In this document: one piece after another, positions 29,860-38,434 of the stretch | Layout: each line of letters starts with the position of its first letter | Position numbering within the stretch: the first letter of the stretch is position 1 | Program-made: the position numbers and the translations under genes | The notes under the pieces: generated by a model | Told to the model about the DNA's origin: nothing | The model's input: only the letters and a program-made list of their open reading frames with translations | Databases searched by the model: none | Origin: Streptococcus pseudopneumoniae | Lineage (GTDB): Bacteria; Bacillota; Bacilli; Lactobacillales; Streptococcaceae | Length of the DNA: 64,000 nt | NCBI RefSeq assembly: GCF_001074565.1 | Contig: NZ_JUQX01000018.1 | Coordinates: forward strand, 141,874 to 205,873 | Direction of reading: 5' to 3'

Positions 29860-32409
29860 ATGAAAAAACAAACTATTATTGTTGGGGCCGCAATCCTAGC
29901 TGCAACCACTGGAACGACTGTATTCGCAGAGGAAGCTGAACCAACTTCTGTAGCACAACCTACTAAAGCAACTGAAGCAGCTCCAACAGCAGAAAATGCT
30001 ACTCTTATTCAGAAAGCAGAAAAAGAAGTTGCGAAAACTTCAAAAGATGTAACTAACGCTGAAACTTCTGCAAAAGAAACTTTCGATAAAGAAACTCAAG
30101 CTAAATCTGATCACGATAAAGCTACAGATGAAGTAAAAGCTGCTCAAGATGCAGTTAATAAAACTAACGAAAAATTAAAAAATGCTGAAGCTACTTTAGC
30201 TAAAGATAAAGAATTAACTCCAAAATTAGAAAAAGAATTACAATCTAATAAAGACGAAGTAACAAATACAGAGAATGAAATCTCTAATACAGAAAATCAA
30301 TTAACAACAGCTAAAGAAAAACAAAAAACAGAAGAAGCTAAAATTCAACCGCAAGTTGATGCTTTGAATGAAGCAACTTCTTCTAAAGAAGTTGCTCAAG
30401 ATAAAGTAAATTCTATTAAACAAGATTTGAAAACAAATCAAGCAAATGAAGCTACTTTAACTAAAGAAATCAATGATTTAACTTCTGCTAAAGAAGCTGC
30501 TAACCAAAATGTAACCAAAACAAAAACAGCTTTAGATAATGCTAAAACAGCTGATAAAACTCGTGCTAACAACATTGCTTCACAAAAAACAATTGTAGCG
30601 CAAGACCAAAGAAATAAAGATAATGCTATTGCAACAGAAAAAGCAAAAACTGCTGAAAAAGAAAAATTAGCTAATGACTTGACTTCTGCTAAGAATGCAC
30701 TTGCTGACAACTTGGAAATTCCAGTAACAGATGCTTATATTTCTGCTCTTAAAGCTTACAAACAAAACGATTCAACTGCTAACAGTAATGCCGTAGAAAA
30801 AATTGCTAAAGAAATCCTTAACTCAAAAGAAGTTAAAGATGCAATGGAATTACTTAAAGAAAGTGACACACGTACTGTTGACCCAACCAACCTTACAACA
30901 GAACAATTAAAAGAATTAAATATCCGTATGTCTCAATTCATTGAAGATGTACGTACTAAATTCGGAACTTTCTCTCCAACTATGGTTCGTGTAAGTGAAG
31001 AATCAGTTAACTTATCTAAACTTATCGGTGAAACATATAAAAATGCTATCCGTAAATATGCTAACACTACAAATCCTACTGTATGGAACGCAGCTGAAAT
31101 GGGTCACTTGAAAAGTAGCGAATCTGTTGGTGCTAACTTAGCAAAAGCTGGTTATAACACTACAGCTGCTCCAGTTCGTATGGAAACACTTGCTTATTCA
31201 CTTGAAACAAATATGACAACAATGGGTGAATTGAAAGCTGAAGTTTATAATAGTATGATTCGTTGGTTGTATGATGATGAATTGAGTGATTGGGGCCACG
31301 CTCTTATCCAATCAGGCTTGATTTGGGATTATAAGAAAACAGAATTACAAACTTTCGTAGTTCAAGACGGAAGCTATGTAATGATTGGTGCTACTGAAAC
31401 AAGCTTGAAAGAACAAGATAGCACATTGAAAACTAAAGAGTATGAAATTCCAGCAACAGATTACAGCAAAACGGTTACTCGTGTAAATTCTCTTGACAAA
31501 CTAATTGAAACAAACAAAGCCGAATTGGCTCAAGCTACTAAGAATGTTAAATCAACGACTGATAAGCTTGATGCTTCAACAAAAGAATTGAAACGTTTAG
31601 AAGCAATTGAAATTCAAACTCCTAAAGCACAAACTGCTTACGACAGTGCTGTTGCTAAACAAACTCAATTAGCAAACCAATTAACAGAAAAGAATAACAA
31701 TCTTACTGCTGTTCAAAACAAAAGCAAAGAATTAAATATTGCTCTACCTAAAGCTGAATCTGATTTAACTAAAGCAACTGAAACTTACAACAAAGCGAAA
31801 GCTGAATATGATAAAGCAAGTGCTGATGTAGAACGTGCTAAAGCCGAAGTTAAACGAATTGAGGCTCAATTGAAAGCACTTAATGCTAAATTGACAGAAG
31901 CAAAAAATAAAGTTACTAACACTGAAAAATCTATTGCTGAAAACAACAAAGAAATTGAAACATTAACAAATTCTATTAAAGAATTAAAAGAACAACTTAA
32001 AGATCAAAAAACTATTCTTAAAGAAAAAGTAAAAGTTCAAAAAGAAAAAGAAGAGATCTACTTGAAAGCTAAAGGAGTTGCTGATGTAGAACGTGCTAAA
32101 ATCAATGAACTTAAATCTAAACATGAAGCTGCGGTTACTTATTTAGAATCATTGAAATCAGAAAAAGCTCGTGAAGTACAAAAACAAAGAAAACTTGAAA
32201 AATACAATAGAATGTTCGATAAAGTATTGTACGGAACAAATACTACAGCTAATCAAAATTCTAATCACACTCTACCAGCAACTAACTCTTCTAATGAATC
32301 AGTATTACCAAATACTGGTTCAATTGAACAATCATTCATGACATATTCAGCACTTATAAGTTTAGCTACTGCAGGTTATGCTTTGGCAAGAAAGAAAAAA
32401 GAAGACTAA
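29860..32409 (+). CDS. LPXTG-anchored coiled-coil surface protein, SEC10/PgrA type
   Basis: An 849-residue wall-anchored protein. The signal peptide is MKKQTIIVGAAILAATTGTT with cleavage near VFA-EE. A long Ala/Lys/Glu/Thr-rich coiled coil occupies about 45-290, and a globular region about 290-530 (WNAAEMGHLKSSESVGANL, RMETLAYSLETN, YDDELSDWGHALIQSGLI). A second coiled coil runs about 545-800, and a sorting signal LPNTG near 816 precedes a hydrophobic stretch and KKKED. The globular part resembles the SEC10/PgrA surface-exclusion region of enterococcal plasmids and has a CAP-like His/Trp pattern; this assignment is from memory. Codons are strongly A/T-rich compared with neighbours, and flanking IS remnants support transfer. 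Its role could be adhesion or interference with mating or cell contact. Confidence 0.85.
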   Translation: MKKQTIIVGAAILAATTGTTVFAEEAEPTSVAQPTKATEAAPTAENATLIQKAEKEVAKTSKDVTNAETSAKETFDKETQAKSDHDKATDEVKAAQDAVNKTNEKLKNAEATLAKDKELTPKLEKELQSNKDEVTNTENEISNTENQLTTAKEKQKTEEAKIQPQVDALNEATSSKEVAQDKVNSIKQDLKTNQANEATLTKEINDLTSAKEAANQNVTKTKTALDNAKTADKTRANNIASQKTIVAQDQRNKDNAIATEKAKTAEKEKLANDLTSAKNALADNLEIPVTDAYISALKAYKQNDSTANSNAVEKIAKEILNSKEVKDAMELLKESDTRTVDPTNLTTEQLKELNIRMSQFIEDVRTKFGTFSPTMVRVSEESVNLSKLIGETYKNAIRKYANTTNPTVWNAAEMGHLKSSESVGANLAKAGYNTTAAPVRMETLAYSLETNMTTMGELKAEVYNSMIRWLYDDELSDWGHALIQSGLIWDYKKTELQTFVVQDGSYVMIGATETSLKEQDSTLKTKEYEIPATDYSKTVTRVNSLDKLIETNKAELAQATKNVKSTTDKLDASTKELKRLEAIEIQTPKAQTAYDSAVAKQTQLANQLTEKNNNLTAVQNKSKELNIALPKAESDLTKATETYNKAKAEYDKASADVERAKAEVKRIEAQLKALNAKLTEAKNKVTNTEKSIAENNKEIETLTNSIKELKEQLKDQKTILKEKVKVQKEKEEIYLKAKGVADVERAKINELKSKHEAAVTYLESLKSEKAREVQKQRKLEKYNRMFDKVLYGTNTTANQNSNHTLPATNSSNESVLPNTGSIEQSFMTYSALISLATAGYALARKKKED

Positions 32410-32493
32410 TCCATTCTGACAATTTAAAAAAGAGAAGACAAGTTTAGACAATATCATTAAGTTAAGAAATTCAAATACGATTCTGTATTGAAT

Positions 32494-32540
32494 TGCACCC
32501 CAAAAGTTAGACAGAAAAAATCTAACTTTTGGGGTGTTTT
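32494..32540 (+). mobile_element. left end of an IS3-family element (hairpin terminal repeat)
   Basis: TGCACCCCAAAAGTTAGACA begins the element. CACCCCAAAAGTTAGA and TCTAACTTTTGGGGTG are a perfect 16-bp inverted pair followed by TTTT, so the end also works as a terminator for the surface-protein transcript. The same end recurs at 63950. The element is cut at its start codon by the IS200-like insertion. Confidence 0.75.
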
Positions 32541-33265
32541 ATTATGCGACTATTAGTCCGTCTCGCTCCGCTAGGTGCGCGTCGAAGGTTATACCAAAAA
32601 AACTCCAAACGCAATACAATAAGGGTGTTCAAGCCAATTGTAAAGCGAAAGGAGAAAAATATGGCACAAAAGGCTCATAGTTTATCGCACACAAAGTGGC
32701 ACTGTAAGTATCACATTGTGTTCACCCCTAAGTATAGACGAAAAGTCATCTATAATCAATATCGGAGTAGTTTAGGCGAAATATTTCATCGCTTGTGTAG
32801 TTATAAAGGTATTGAAATTATCGAAGGCCATTTAATGCTAGATCATGTTCACATGTTGGTAAGCATTCCACCTAGAATTAGCGTTGCAAGTTTCATGGGA
32901 TATTTAAAAGGTAAGAGTTCACTCATGATGTTTGACAAACACGCCAACCTCAAGTATAAGTTTGGGAATTGGCATTTCTGGGCGGAAGGTTATTATGTAA
33001 GTACGGTGGGACTCAATGAAGCCACAATTAAGAAATATATTCAAGATCAGGAAAAGCATGATATAGCACTAGATAAATTGAGTGTAAAAGAATATGAGAA
33101 TCCCTTTAGGGATAGTGGTAAGTAATACAAAAGCCTCTTTGAGAGGTAAGTGACGAGTCAAGAGCAGTAAGGCTTGAACAAAGTGAAAGCCAGCATCTTT
33201 AGGCGCTGGCTGGTAATTTGGGCTTATAGCCCCGGTACAAACCACCCGTTAGACGGGTGGTTATG
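32541..33265 (+). mobile_element. IS200-like insertion sequence
   Basis: A 725-bp single-gene element. It has a subterminal structured left region, tnpA at 32661-33125, and a right-end hairpin ACCACCCG-TTAGA-CGGGTGGT (33241-33262). There is no tnpB. The hexamer ATTATG stands at both boundaries (32541-32546 and 33266-33271); the right copy holds the start codon of the interrupted IS3 gene. Exact ends are uncertain by a few bases. Confidence 0.75.
32661..33125 (+). CDS. tnpA: IS200/IS605-family transposase TnpA (HUH, Y1)
   Basis: Single-strand transposase of 154 residues. The HUH metal site is H62-V-H64 in HLMLDHVHML, and the likely catalytic tyrosine is Y126 in IKKYIQDQE. The opening HSLSHTKWHCKYHIVFTPKYRRK is typical of the family. 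GGAG is 7 bases before the ATG at 32661. All key residues are present, so the protein is probably active. An in-frame start further upstream at 32529 would run into the IS3 end and is not used. Confidence 0.93.
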   Translation: MAQKAHSLSHTKWHCKYHIVFTPKYRRKVIYNQYRSSLGEIFHRLCSYKGIEIIEGHLMLDHVHMLVSIPPRISVASFMGYLKGKSSLMMFDKHANLKYKFGNWHFWAEGYYVSTVGLNEATIKKYIQDQEKHDIALDKLSVKEYENPFRDSGK

Positions 33266-33268
33266 ATT

Positions 33269-33560
33269 ATGAAATTAACTTATAAAGATAAGGTTCAGAT
33301 CTATGAACTTAGAAAGCAAGGTCAAAGCTTCAAACAGCTTTCAAAAAGATTTGGAGTGGATGCTTCTGGTCTAAAGTACATGGTGAAATTAATTGACCGT
33401 TATGGAATAGAAATCGTTAAAAAAGGGGAAAAATCGTCACTATTCCCCTGAATTAAAACAAGAAATGGTTGAGAAAGTTCTGCTTGAAGATCTTTCACGA
33501 AAAAGAGTATCTTTAGATTATGCTCTACCCAAAATCGGTAAAATTGTTTACGCCATATGA
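33269..33560 (+). pseudogene. IS3-family orfA remnant, frameshifted and truncated
   Basis: It starts MKLTYKDKVQIYELRKQGQS, an IS3/IS861-like OrfA helix-turn-helix region (LSKRFGVDASGLKYMVKLID). The frame shifts at about 33425-33435, after which YSPELKQEMVEKVLLEDLS continues in another frame, and family similarity ends near DYALP (33525). No OrfB or right end follows. It belongs to the element whose left end is at 32494, split by the IS200-like insertion. Confidence 0.8.
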
Positions 33561-33564
33561 TTGT

Positions 33565-33824
33565 AACACCTTATCAAAAAAATCACTAGGTAAGGTGTTG
33601 GTTTTGTATAGAATTTTTACACTAAACTTTAATTCAAAAAAGACAATTTCCTTAGTTTGACTATGAAACTCAAACTATTTTTTATCAAATACCTTGATAT
33701 GTGGGTGGTTGATTTCATCTATAGAGTAACATAAATCTCAAAAAATAGGGTGAAAAAAACTTTATTTGTGATGCAAAAAATAGAAGATAGGATAGAGGAT
33801 CACTTTGATAACCTCAATCCTATC
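33565..33824. other. intergenic stretch with two hairpins
   Basis: AACACCTTA (33565-33573) pairs with TAAGGTGTT (33591-33599). GATAGGATAGAGG (33786-33798) pairs with CCTCAATCCTATC (33812-33824); on the minus strand this second hairpin is followed by a T-rich run and looks like the terminator of the decayed surface gene. No ORF worth naming lies between them. Confidence 0.5.
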
Positions 33825-33891
33825 TCCTATTCAAATGGTTAGTTCACTAACTTATGACATTGAATCTACAGTATGCTCTTTTTAAAAGTTA

Positions 33892-34265
33892 TTAGTCATA
33901 TTTACGTTTAAGACCGATTACTCCTAGAGCATAAGTAATACCCGCCATAATCACACCTAACACATTTACTTCAGCACTAGTATTTGATCATACTTTCTTA
34001 GTTGAAGTAGGAGTGTTTGGAATTTCTTAAGCAGTTGCTTTTTGGTATTCTGCTTTAATGTCAGCAACTGGTTCTTCATTGGTTTTTTTACTTTTGCAAT
34101 TTCTTGATTATTTCCTTCTTTTCAGCTATTTTCTTATCAAGTGTTTCTACTTGTTTAACTTCATCTGCATAAGTTGTTCCATAGTTCATTGCTAATGTTA
34201 CTGCGACCATACCAAGAATGTTCCCACAAATTCCATGTTGTTTGAATTTACGGATTGACCCATAA
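33892..34265 (-). pseudogene. decayed LPXTG surface-protein gene
   Basis: On the minus strand a signal-peptide-like start (SIRKFKQHGICGNILGMVAV and MNYGTTYADEVKQVETLDKK) is followed by a Lys/Glu-rich segment. After a frameshift there is a sorting-signal-like end, IPNTPTSTKKV...VLGVIMAGITYALGVIGLKRKYD, broken by in-frame stops. No intact start codon is present. Only the N- and C-termini remain, with the middle of the gene deleted. It is a second wall-anchored protein lost from the same insert. Confidence 0.7.
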
Positions 34266-34299
34266 GTGGTTACGAGGCCAAGCCCACTTGCTTTGCTTC

Positions 34300-34803
34300 T
34301 TACAAAATAAAGAAAAGAATTCCCCAGAGAAGACCACAGGCGTAGCCAACTAGAATATCCTTAGGATAATGAACGCCACCTAAAACCCGCACAAGACCGA
34401 GAAAGGCTGATAAAGTCAATAGAACCAATCCTACAGGCAGATTTGCATGTAAACAAGCCATGGAAATGATGGTTGCTGAAAAGACATGGCGGCTGGGCAT
34501 TGAATTCCCAGAACTGTCCTTGTCTAGTAGCGGAACAATTCTCCAAGTCTCATAAGGTCGCGGTTGATTGATCCACTTACGAAGGAGCGTCAACAGGACA
34601 AAGCCAAAAGCTGGCACCAAGATATAAGCATATAGGTCTTTCCCGATTCCTTTACGGACAAAGCTTATTCCCAACAGGGTCAAGTAAGCTAAGGGCATCA
34701 GGACTGTCATCATGCGATTAAAGATTCGCATCAGTTGCAAAAGTTGTGGATGTCGAAGGAGGCTTGATTTCCTCTTATCGTACCACTCTTGATAATTTTT
34801 CAT
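34300..34803 (-). CDS. PAP2-family lipid phosphatase
   Basis: Membrane phosphatase of 167 residues. Type-2 phosphatidic-acid phosphatase motifs are present: RKWINQPRP (motif 1), NSMPSRHVFS (motif 2) and VRVLGGVHYPKD (motif 3), with several membrane segments. It may act on undecaprenyl or phosphatidyl-glycerol phosphates; the substrate cannot be read. I use the ATG at 34803 (MKNYQEWYDKRK). A diverged copy of its 3' end lies 4.6 kb away, across the accessory insert. Confidence 0.9.
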   Translation of the reverse strand: MKNYQEWYDKRKSSLLRHPQLLQLMRIFNRMMTVLMPLAYLTLLGISFVRKGIGKDLYAYILVPAFGFVLLTLLRKWINQPRPYETWRIVPLLDKDSSGNSMPSRHVFSATIISMACLHANLPVGLVLLTLSAFLGLVRVLGGVHYPKDILVGYACGLLWGILFFIL

Positions 34804-34873
34804 ATATTTCTCGTTGTTTCTAGATTTTACACAAGAAGCCTGACAGAATGAGCTTGCTAGCATCTCCTACTCT

Positions 34874-34902
34874 AGTATAGTGCAGAAAAAGAAGGCCGTC
34901 AA
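34874..34902 (-). promoter_or_regulatory. PAP2 promoter nested in the preceding terminator
   Basis: Minus-strand TTGACG (34897-34902), 17-base spacer, TATACT (34874-34879). The -35 is formed by the loop of the ABC-operon terminator. Confidence 0.55.
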
Positions 34903-34909
34903 GCCTTCT
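34884..34909 (-). terminator. terminator of the MarR-ABC operon
   Basis: Minus-strand AGAAGGC / GCCTTCT stem with a short loop and TTTTCTG tail, 5 bases after the second ABC gene. Confidence 0.8.
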
Positions 34910-34914
34910 GAGGT

Positions 34915-36675
34915 TTATTCTTCTGCATCATCTTCTGTAAATTGACTATTATAGAGATCCGCGTAGAAGCCAGCTTGGGCCATCAGATCATCATGATTCC
35001 CTTGCTCGATGATATTGCCATCTTTCATGACCAAGATCAAGTCTGCATTTCGGATGGTTGACAAGCGGTGGGCAATAACAAAGGAAGTTCTCCCTTCCAT
35101 CAAACGGTCCATGGCTTTTTGGATCAATTCCTCTGTCCGTGTATCAACAGAAGAAGTCGCCTCATCCAAAATCAAGAGTGGCGCGTCCTTGAGCAAGGCA
35201 CGAGCAATGGTCAAGAGCTGTTTCTGTCCAACAGACAAGGTCACTGTATCATCCAAAACAGTATCGTAACCATCTGGCAAGGTCATGATAAAGTGGTGGA
35301 TTCCCACAGCCTTGCTGGCTTCCATCATTCGTTCATCACTGATGCCCGTTTGATTATAGATGAGATTTTCTCGAATGGTTCCTTCAAAGAGCCAGGTGTC
35401 CTGCAAGACCATTGAAAAGGCATCATGCACTTCTGAACGCGTCATGTTCTTAGTATCCACACCATCAATGCGAATACTTCCCTTATCAATCTCATAGAAT
35501 TTCATCAAAAGATTGACAATGGTTGTCTTACCAGTCCCAGTCGGCCCAACAATGGCAACCTTTTGACCAGCATGAGCTGTCGCAGAGAAGTCATGGATGA
35601 TGGTGCGCTCTGGTGTATAGCCAAATGACACCTGTTCAAAGACTACTTCACCCTTCATCTTGGTCAATTGTCTTTCCTTATGAGATTCATCTTCCATTTC
35701 CTCTTCATCTAGAAACTCGAAGACACGTCCCATGGCTGCGCTAGCCTGTTGAAGACTGGTAATTCCTTGGGCAATTTGAGAAAGGGGCTGAGAAAAGATA
35801 CGCACGTAAGCCATAAAGGCAACGATAATCCCGATACTGATGTGCCCATTCAATGCCAAGGCTGCACCAACGATAATCACCAAGACGTAGCTAAAGTTTC
35901 CTATGAATATCATGATTGGCATCATAATTCCTGAAATAAACTGAGATTTCCAAATACTGTCATATAGGCGATGATTTAATTTCGCAAATTCTTCTTTAGT
36001 GCTCTCGATAGCATTGTAACTGGTCACCACATTATGGCCAGAGTACATTTCTTCCACATAGCCATTGACGGCTGCCAAATCCTGTTGCTGACTCTTAAAA
36101 AAGCCCTGTGACTTGCCCATAAAGACGGACACGAAAACGAAACCGATAAAAGTTGAAACAACGGTTACCAGTGCCAAAATCCAGTTCATGCCAAACATGG
36201 TAATCAAAACTGCAATCAGCAAGAAGCTAGCTGAGATAACTGTCCCTAGACTTTGATTGAGTGACTGAGCCGCCGTATCGACGTCATTGGTGACACGAGA
36301 AAGAGTGTCCCCTTGAGAATGACGGTCAAAATAGCCTAGAGGCAAGCGATTGATTTTTTCAGCGATAGCCTTCCGCAAACGTTGTGAAAAATGTTGGATA
36401 CTAGTTGAAAAAATGTAGGCCTGTGTATAGTTAAGGATAATACCAAGCACATAAAGGATAACCAAAAAGCTAGCAATACTTGATACAGCCTCCAGGTCAA
36501 TCCCCGTCATCAAGCCATCTGAGATTAAGTTGGTGATTTCTTTTATCTTGGTCGGTCCATACACCGTGATGATACTAGAACACACAGCTCCGACAACAGC
36601 TACTAGTAGGGGAAGTTGGAGACCTGCTAGAAAAGGTCTACACTGTTTCCATAAGGACATTTTCTTATTTTCCAT
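34915..36675 (-). CDS. heterodimeric ABC multidrug exporter, subunit with canonical catalytic site
   Basis: Exporter half-transporter of 586 residues: six membrane segments (about 20-310), then the nucleotide-binding domain. Walker A is GPTGTGKTT near 376, the signature is a degenerate LSVGQKQL near 478, and Walker B is LLILDEATSSVD near 502 with the catalytic glutamate, then the H-loop VIAHRLST. The ATG at 36675 has AAGGAGG 8-9 bases upstream and overlaps the end of the partner gene by 11 bases. It pairs with the upstream subunit as in LmrCD/BmrCD-type drug exporters. Confidence 0.92.
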   Translation of the reverse strand: MENKKMSLWKQCRPFLAGLQLPLLVAVVGAVCSSIITVYGPTKIKEITNLISDGLMTGIDLEAVSSIASFLVILYVLGIILNYTQAYIFSTSIQHFSQRLRKAIAEKINRLPLGYFDRHSQGDTLSRVTNDVDTAAQSLNQSLGTVISASFLLIAVLITMFGMNWILALVTVVSTFIGFVFVSVFMGKSQGFFKSQQQDLAAVNGYVEEMYSGHNVVTSYNAIESTKEEFAKLNHRLYDSIWKSQFISGIMMPIMIFIGNFSYVLVIIVGAALALNGHISIGIIVAFMAYVRIFSQPLSQIAQGITSLQQASAAMGRVFEFLDEEEMEDESHKERQLTKMKGEVVFEQVSFGYTPERTIIHDFSATAHAGQKVAIVGPTGTGKTTIVNLLMKFYEIDKGSIRIDGVDTKNMTRSEVHDAFSMVLQDTWLFEGTIRENLIYNQTGISDERMMEASKAVGIHHFIMTLPDGYDTVLDDTVTLSVGQKQLLTIARALLKDAPLLILDEATSSVDTRTEELIQKAMDRLMEGRTSFVIAHRLSTIRNADLILVMKDGNIIEQGNHDDLMAQAGFYADLYNSQFTEDDAEE

Positions 36676-38434
36676 GTTCCAATTCCTCCTTCGATAGTTG
36701 TGAATAAGCAATTTCTTGGTAAACTTCGTTGGTTGCAAGGAGTTCCTTGTGGGTGCCTTGTCCCACGACTTTACCTTGATCCAAAACCATGATTAGGTCA
36801 GCATCCATGATGGTTGAGATGCGTTGCGCTACGATGAGCTTGGTCATGGATTGTGTTTTTTCAGCAAGTTCTTGGCGCAAGATCCGGTCTGTCTTGTAGT
36901 CCAAGGCTGAGAAGGAATCATCAAAAATGAGGATTTCAGGCTTACGAGCCAAGGCGCGTGCAATGGCCAGACGCTGTCTTTGTCCACCTGAAAAGTTGGT
37001 CCCTCCTTGGGCCACTTCTGAGTCAAGACCTGCTTCCTTATCCTCGATAAAGTTTTTAGACTGGGCCAATTCCAAAGCTTGCCACATGGCAGGTTCACTT
37101 AGTGGACTTTCTTGACTCTTACCAAAGTCTAAGTTTTCCTTAACATCTCCAGAAAAGAGCACAGCTTTTTGAGGGATATAGCCGACTTTATTGCGCAAAT
37201 CTTCCAAGTCGTAATCTTGAACATTGACACCGTCAACTAAGATTTGACCAGCCGAGACATCATAAAAACGAGGTATCAGATTAACAAGTGTCGATTTCCC
37301 AGAACCAGTTGAACCGATAAAGGCGACCGTTTGCCCTGCTTCGGCTTTGAAAGTAACCTGTTCCACAACTGCTTCTGAGTTTTTAGAGTAGCGGAAGGTT
37401 ACATCACGGAATTCCACTTGTCCTTGAACTGAAGGATCCGCTGTCTGAGCATGACCAGGATTTTCAATAGAAGGATGCAGATCCAATACTTGATTGATAC
37501 GTCCTGCCGAAACCAAGGTACGAGGAAGAACGATAAAGAGTGCTCCCATGAGAAGGAAGCCCATCACGACCTGCATAGCATAGGACATGAAGACCACCAT
37601 ATCACTAAAGAGTGGCAAACGTTCTGCCAAACTTGCGTCGTTGATGATATAGGCACCAATCCAGTAAATGGCTAAACTCAATCCACTTGAAATCGCCATC
37701 ATAATCGGGTTCATAATCGCCATCAATCGATTGACAAAGAGGTTGAGACGCGTCACTTCATCATTGGCTGCTTCAAATTTTTCATCTTGGTAATCTTCCG
37801 CATTGTATGCACGAACAACTCGAATCCCAGTCAAGCTTTCACGAGTGATGCTATTAAGTTTATCTGTCAATTTTTGGATGACAGATTGTTTTGGAAAGGC
37901 CAGAGTCATGAGAATAGTGGTCATCAAGACATTCACAATAACAGCCACAACCACTGCCCAGAGCCAGTATTCCGACTTCCCAAGGATTTTTCCAATAGCC
38001 CAGATAGCCATGATTGGTCCACGAGTGACCACCTGGAGTCCCATGGTAAAAAGCATCTGAACCTGTGTGATATCATTAGTCGTCCGAGTCAAGAGACTTG
38101 GGATTGAAAAACGTTTGATCTCTGTCTGCGAGAAATCTAGAACACGATGAAAAATATCGCTTCGTAAATGAGTTGTGTAAGACGCTGCAACGCGAGCGGC
38201 AAAAAATCCAACAGTAACGGATGACAGAAAAGCAAGTAGAGACAAGCCTATCATCTTAAGGGCTGGTGACCAAAGTTCACCCAACTGCGTTCCAGACGTT
38301 CCCAGTAATTCTGTAATTTGCGAAATATAGGTCGGCACCTCTAACTCGAGATAGACCGAGAAACAAGTGAACAGAATCGTAAGGACGATCATTCCCCACT
38401 CTTTTCCTGTAATACGTTTAGCGAGTTTCTTCAT
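36665..38434 (-). CDS. heterodimeric ABC multidrug exporter, subunit with degenerate site
   Basis: Partner half-transporter of 589 residues: six membrane segments (about 15-310), Walker A GSTGSGKST near 375, intact signature FSGGQRQR near 480. Walker B is ILIFDDSFSALD near 500, where the catalytic glutamate is replaced by aspartate, and the H-loop position reads VAQRIST (Gln for His). The two substitutions make its own ATP site degenerate, as in LmrC/BmrC-type subunits. It overlaps marR by 17 bases and the next subunit by 11, so the three are one operon. Confidence 0.92.
   Translation of the reverse strand: MKKLAKRITGKEWGMIVLTILFTCFSVYLELEVPTYISQITELLGTSGTQLGELWSPALKMIGLSLLAFLSSVTVGFFAARVAASYTTHLRSDIFHRVLDFSQTEIKRFSIPSLLTRTTNDITQVQMLFTMGLQVVTRGPIMAIWAIGKILGKSEYWLWAVVVAVIVNVLMTTILMTLAFPKQSVIQKLTDKLNSITRESLTGIRVVRAYNAEDYQDEKFEAANDEVTRLNLFVNRLMAIMNPIMMAISSGLSLAIYWIGAYIINDASLAERLPLFSDMVVFMSYAMQVVMGFLLMGALFIVLPRTLVSAGRINQVLDLHPSIENPGHAQTADPSVQGQVEFRDVTFRYSKNSEAVVEQVTFKAEAGQTVAFIGSTGSGKSTLVNLIPRFYDVSAGQILVDGVNVQDYDLEDLRNKVGYIPQKAVLFSGDVKENLDFGKSQESPLSEPAMWQALELAQSKNFIEDKEAGLDSEVAQGGTNFSGGQRQRLAIARALARKPEILIFDDSFSALDYKTDRILRQELAEKTQSMTKLIVAQRISTIMDADLIMVLDQGKVVGQGTHKELLATNEVYQEIAYSQLSKEELEHGK

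Noticed and set aside
32661..33265. A TnpB/IscB partner for the IS200-like element
   Set aside because: No further ORF lies between tnpA and the right-end hairpin, so this is an IS200-type single-gene element.
29450..34300. Integrative conjugative element or prophage
   Set aside because: No integrase, relaxase, replication or phage gene is present; only surface-protein and IS sequences were found.
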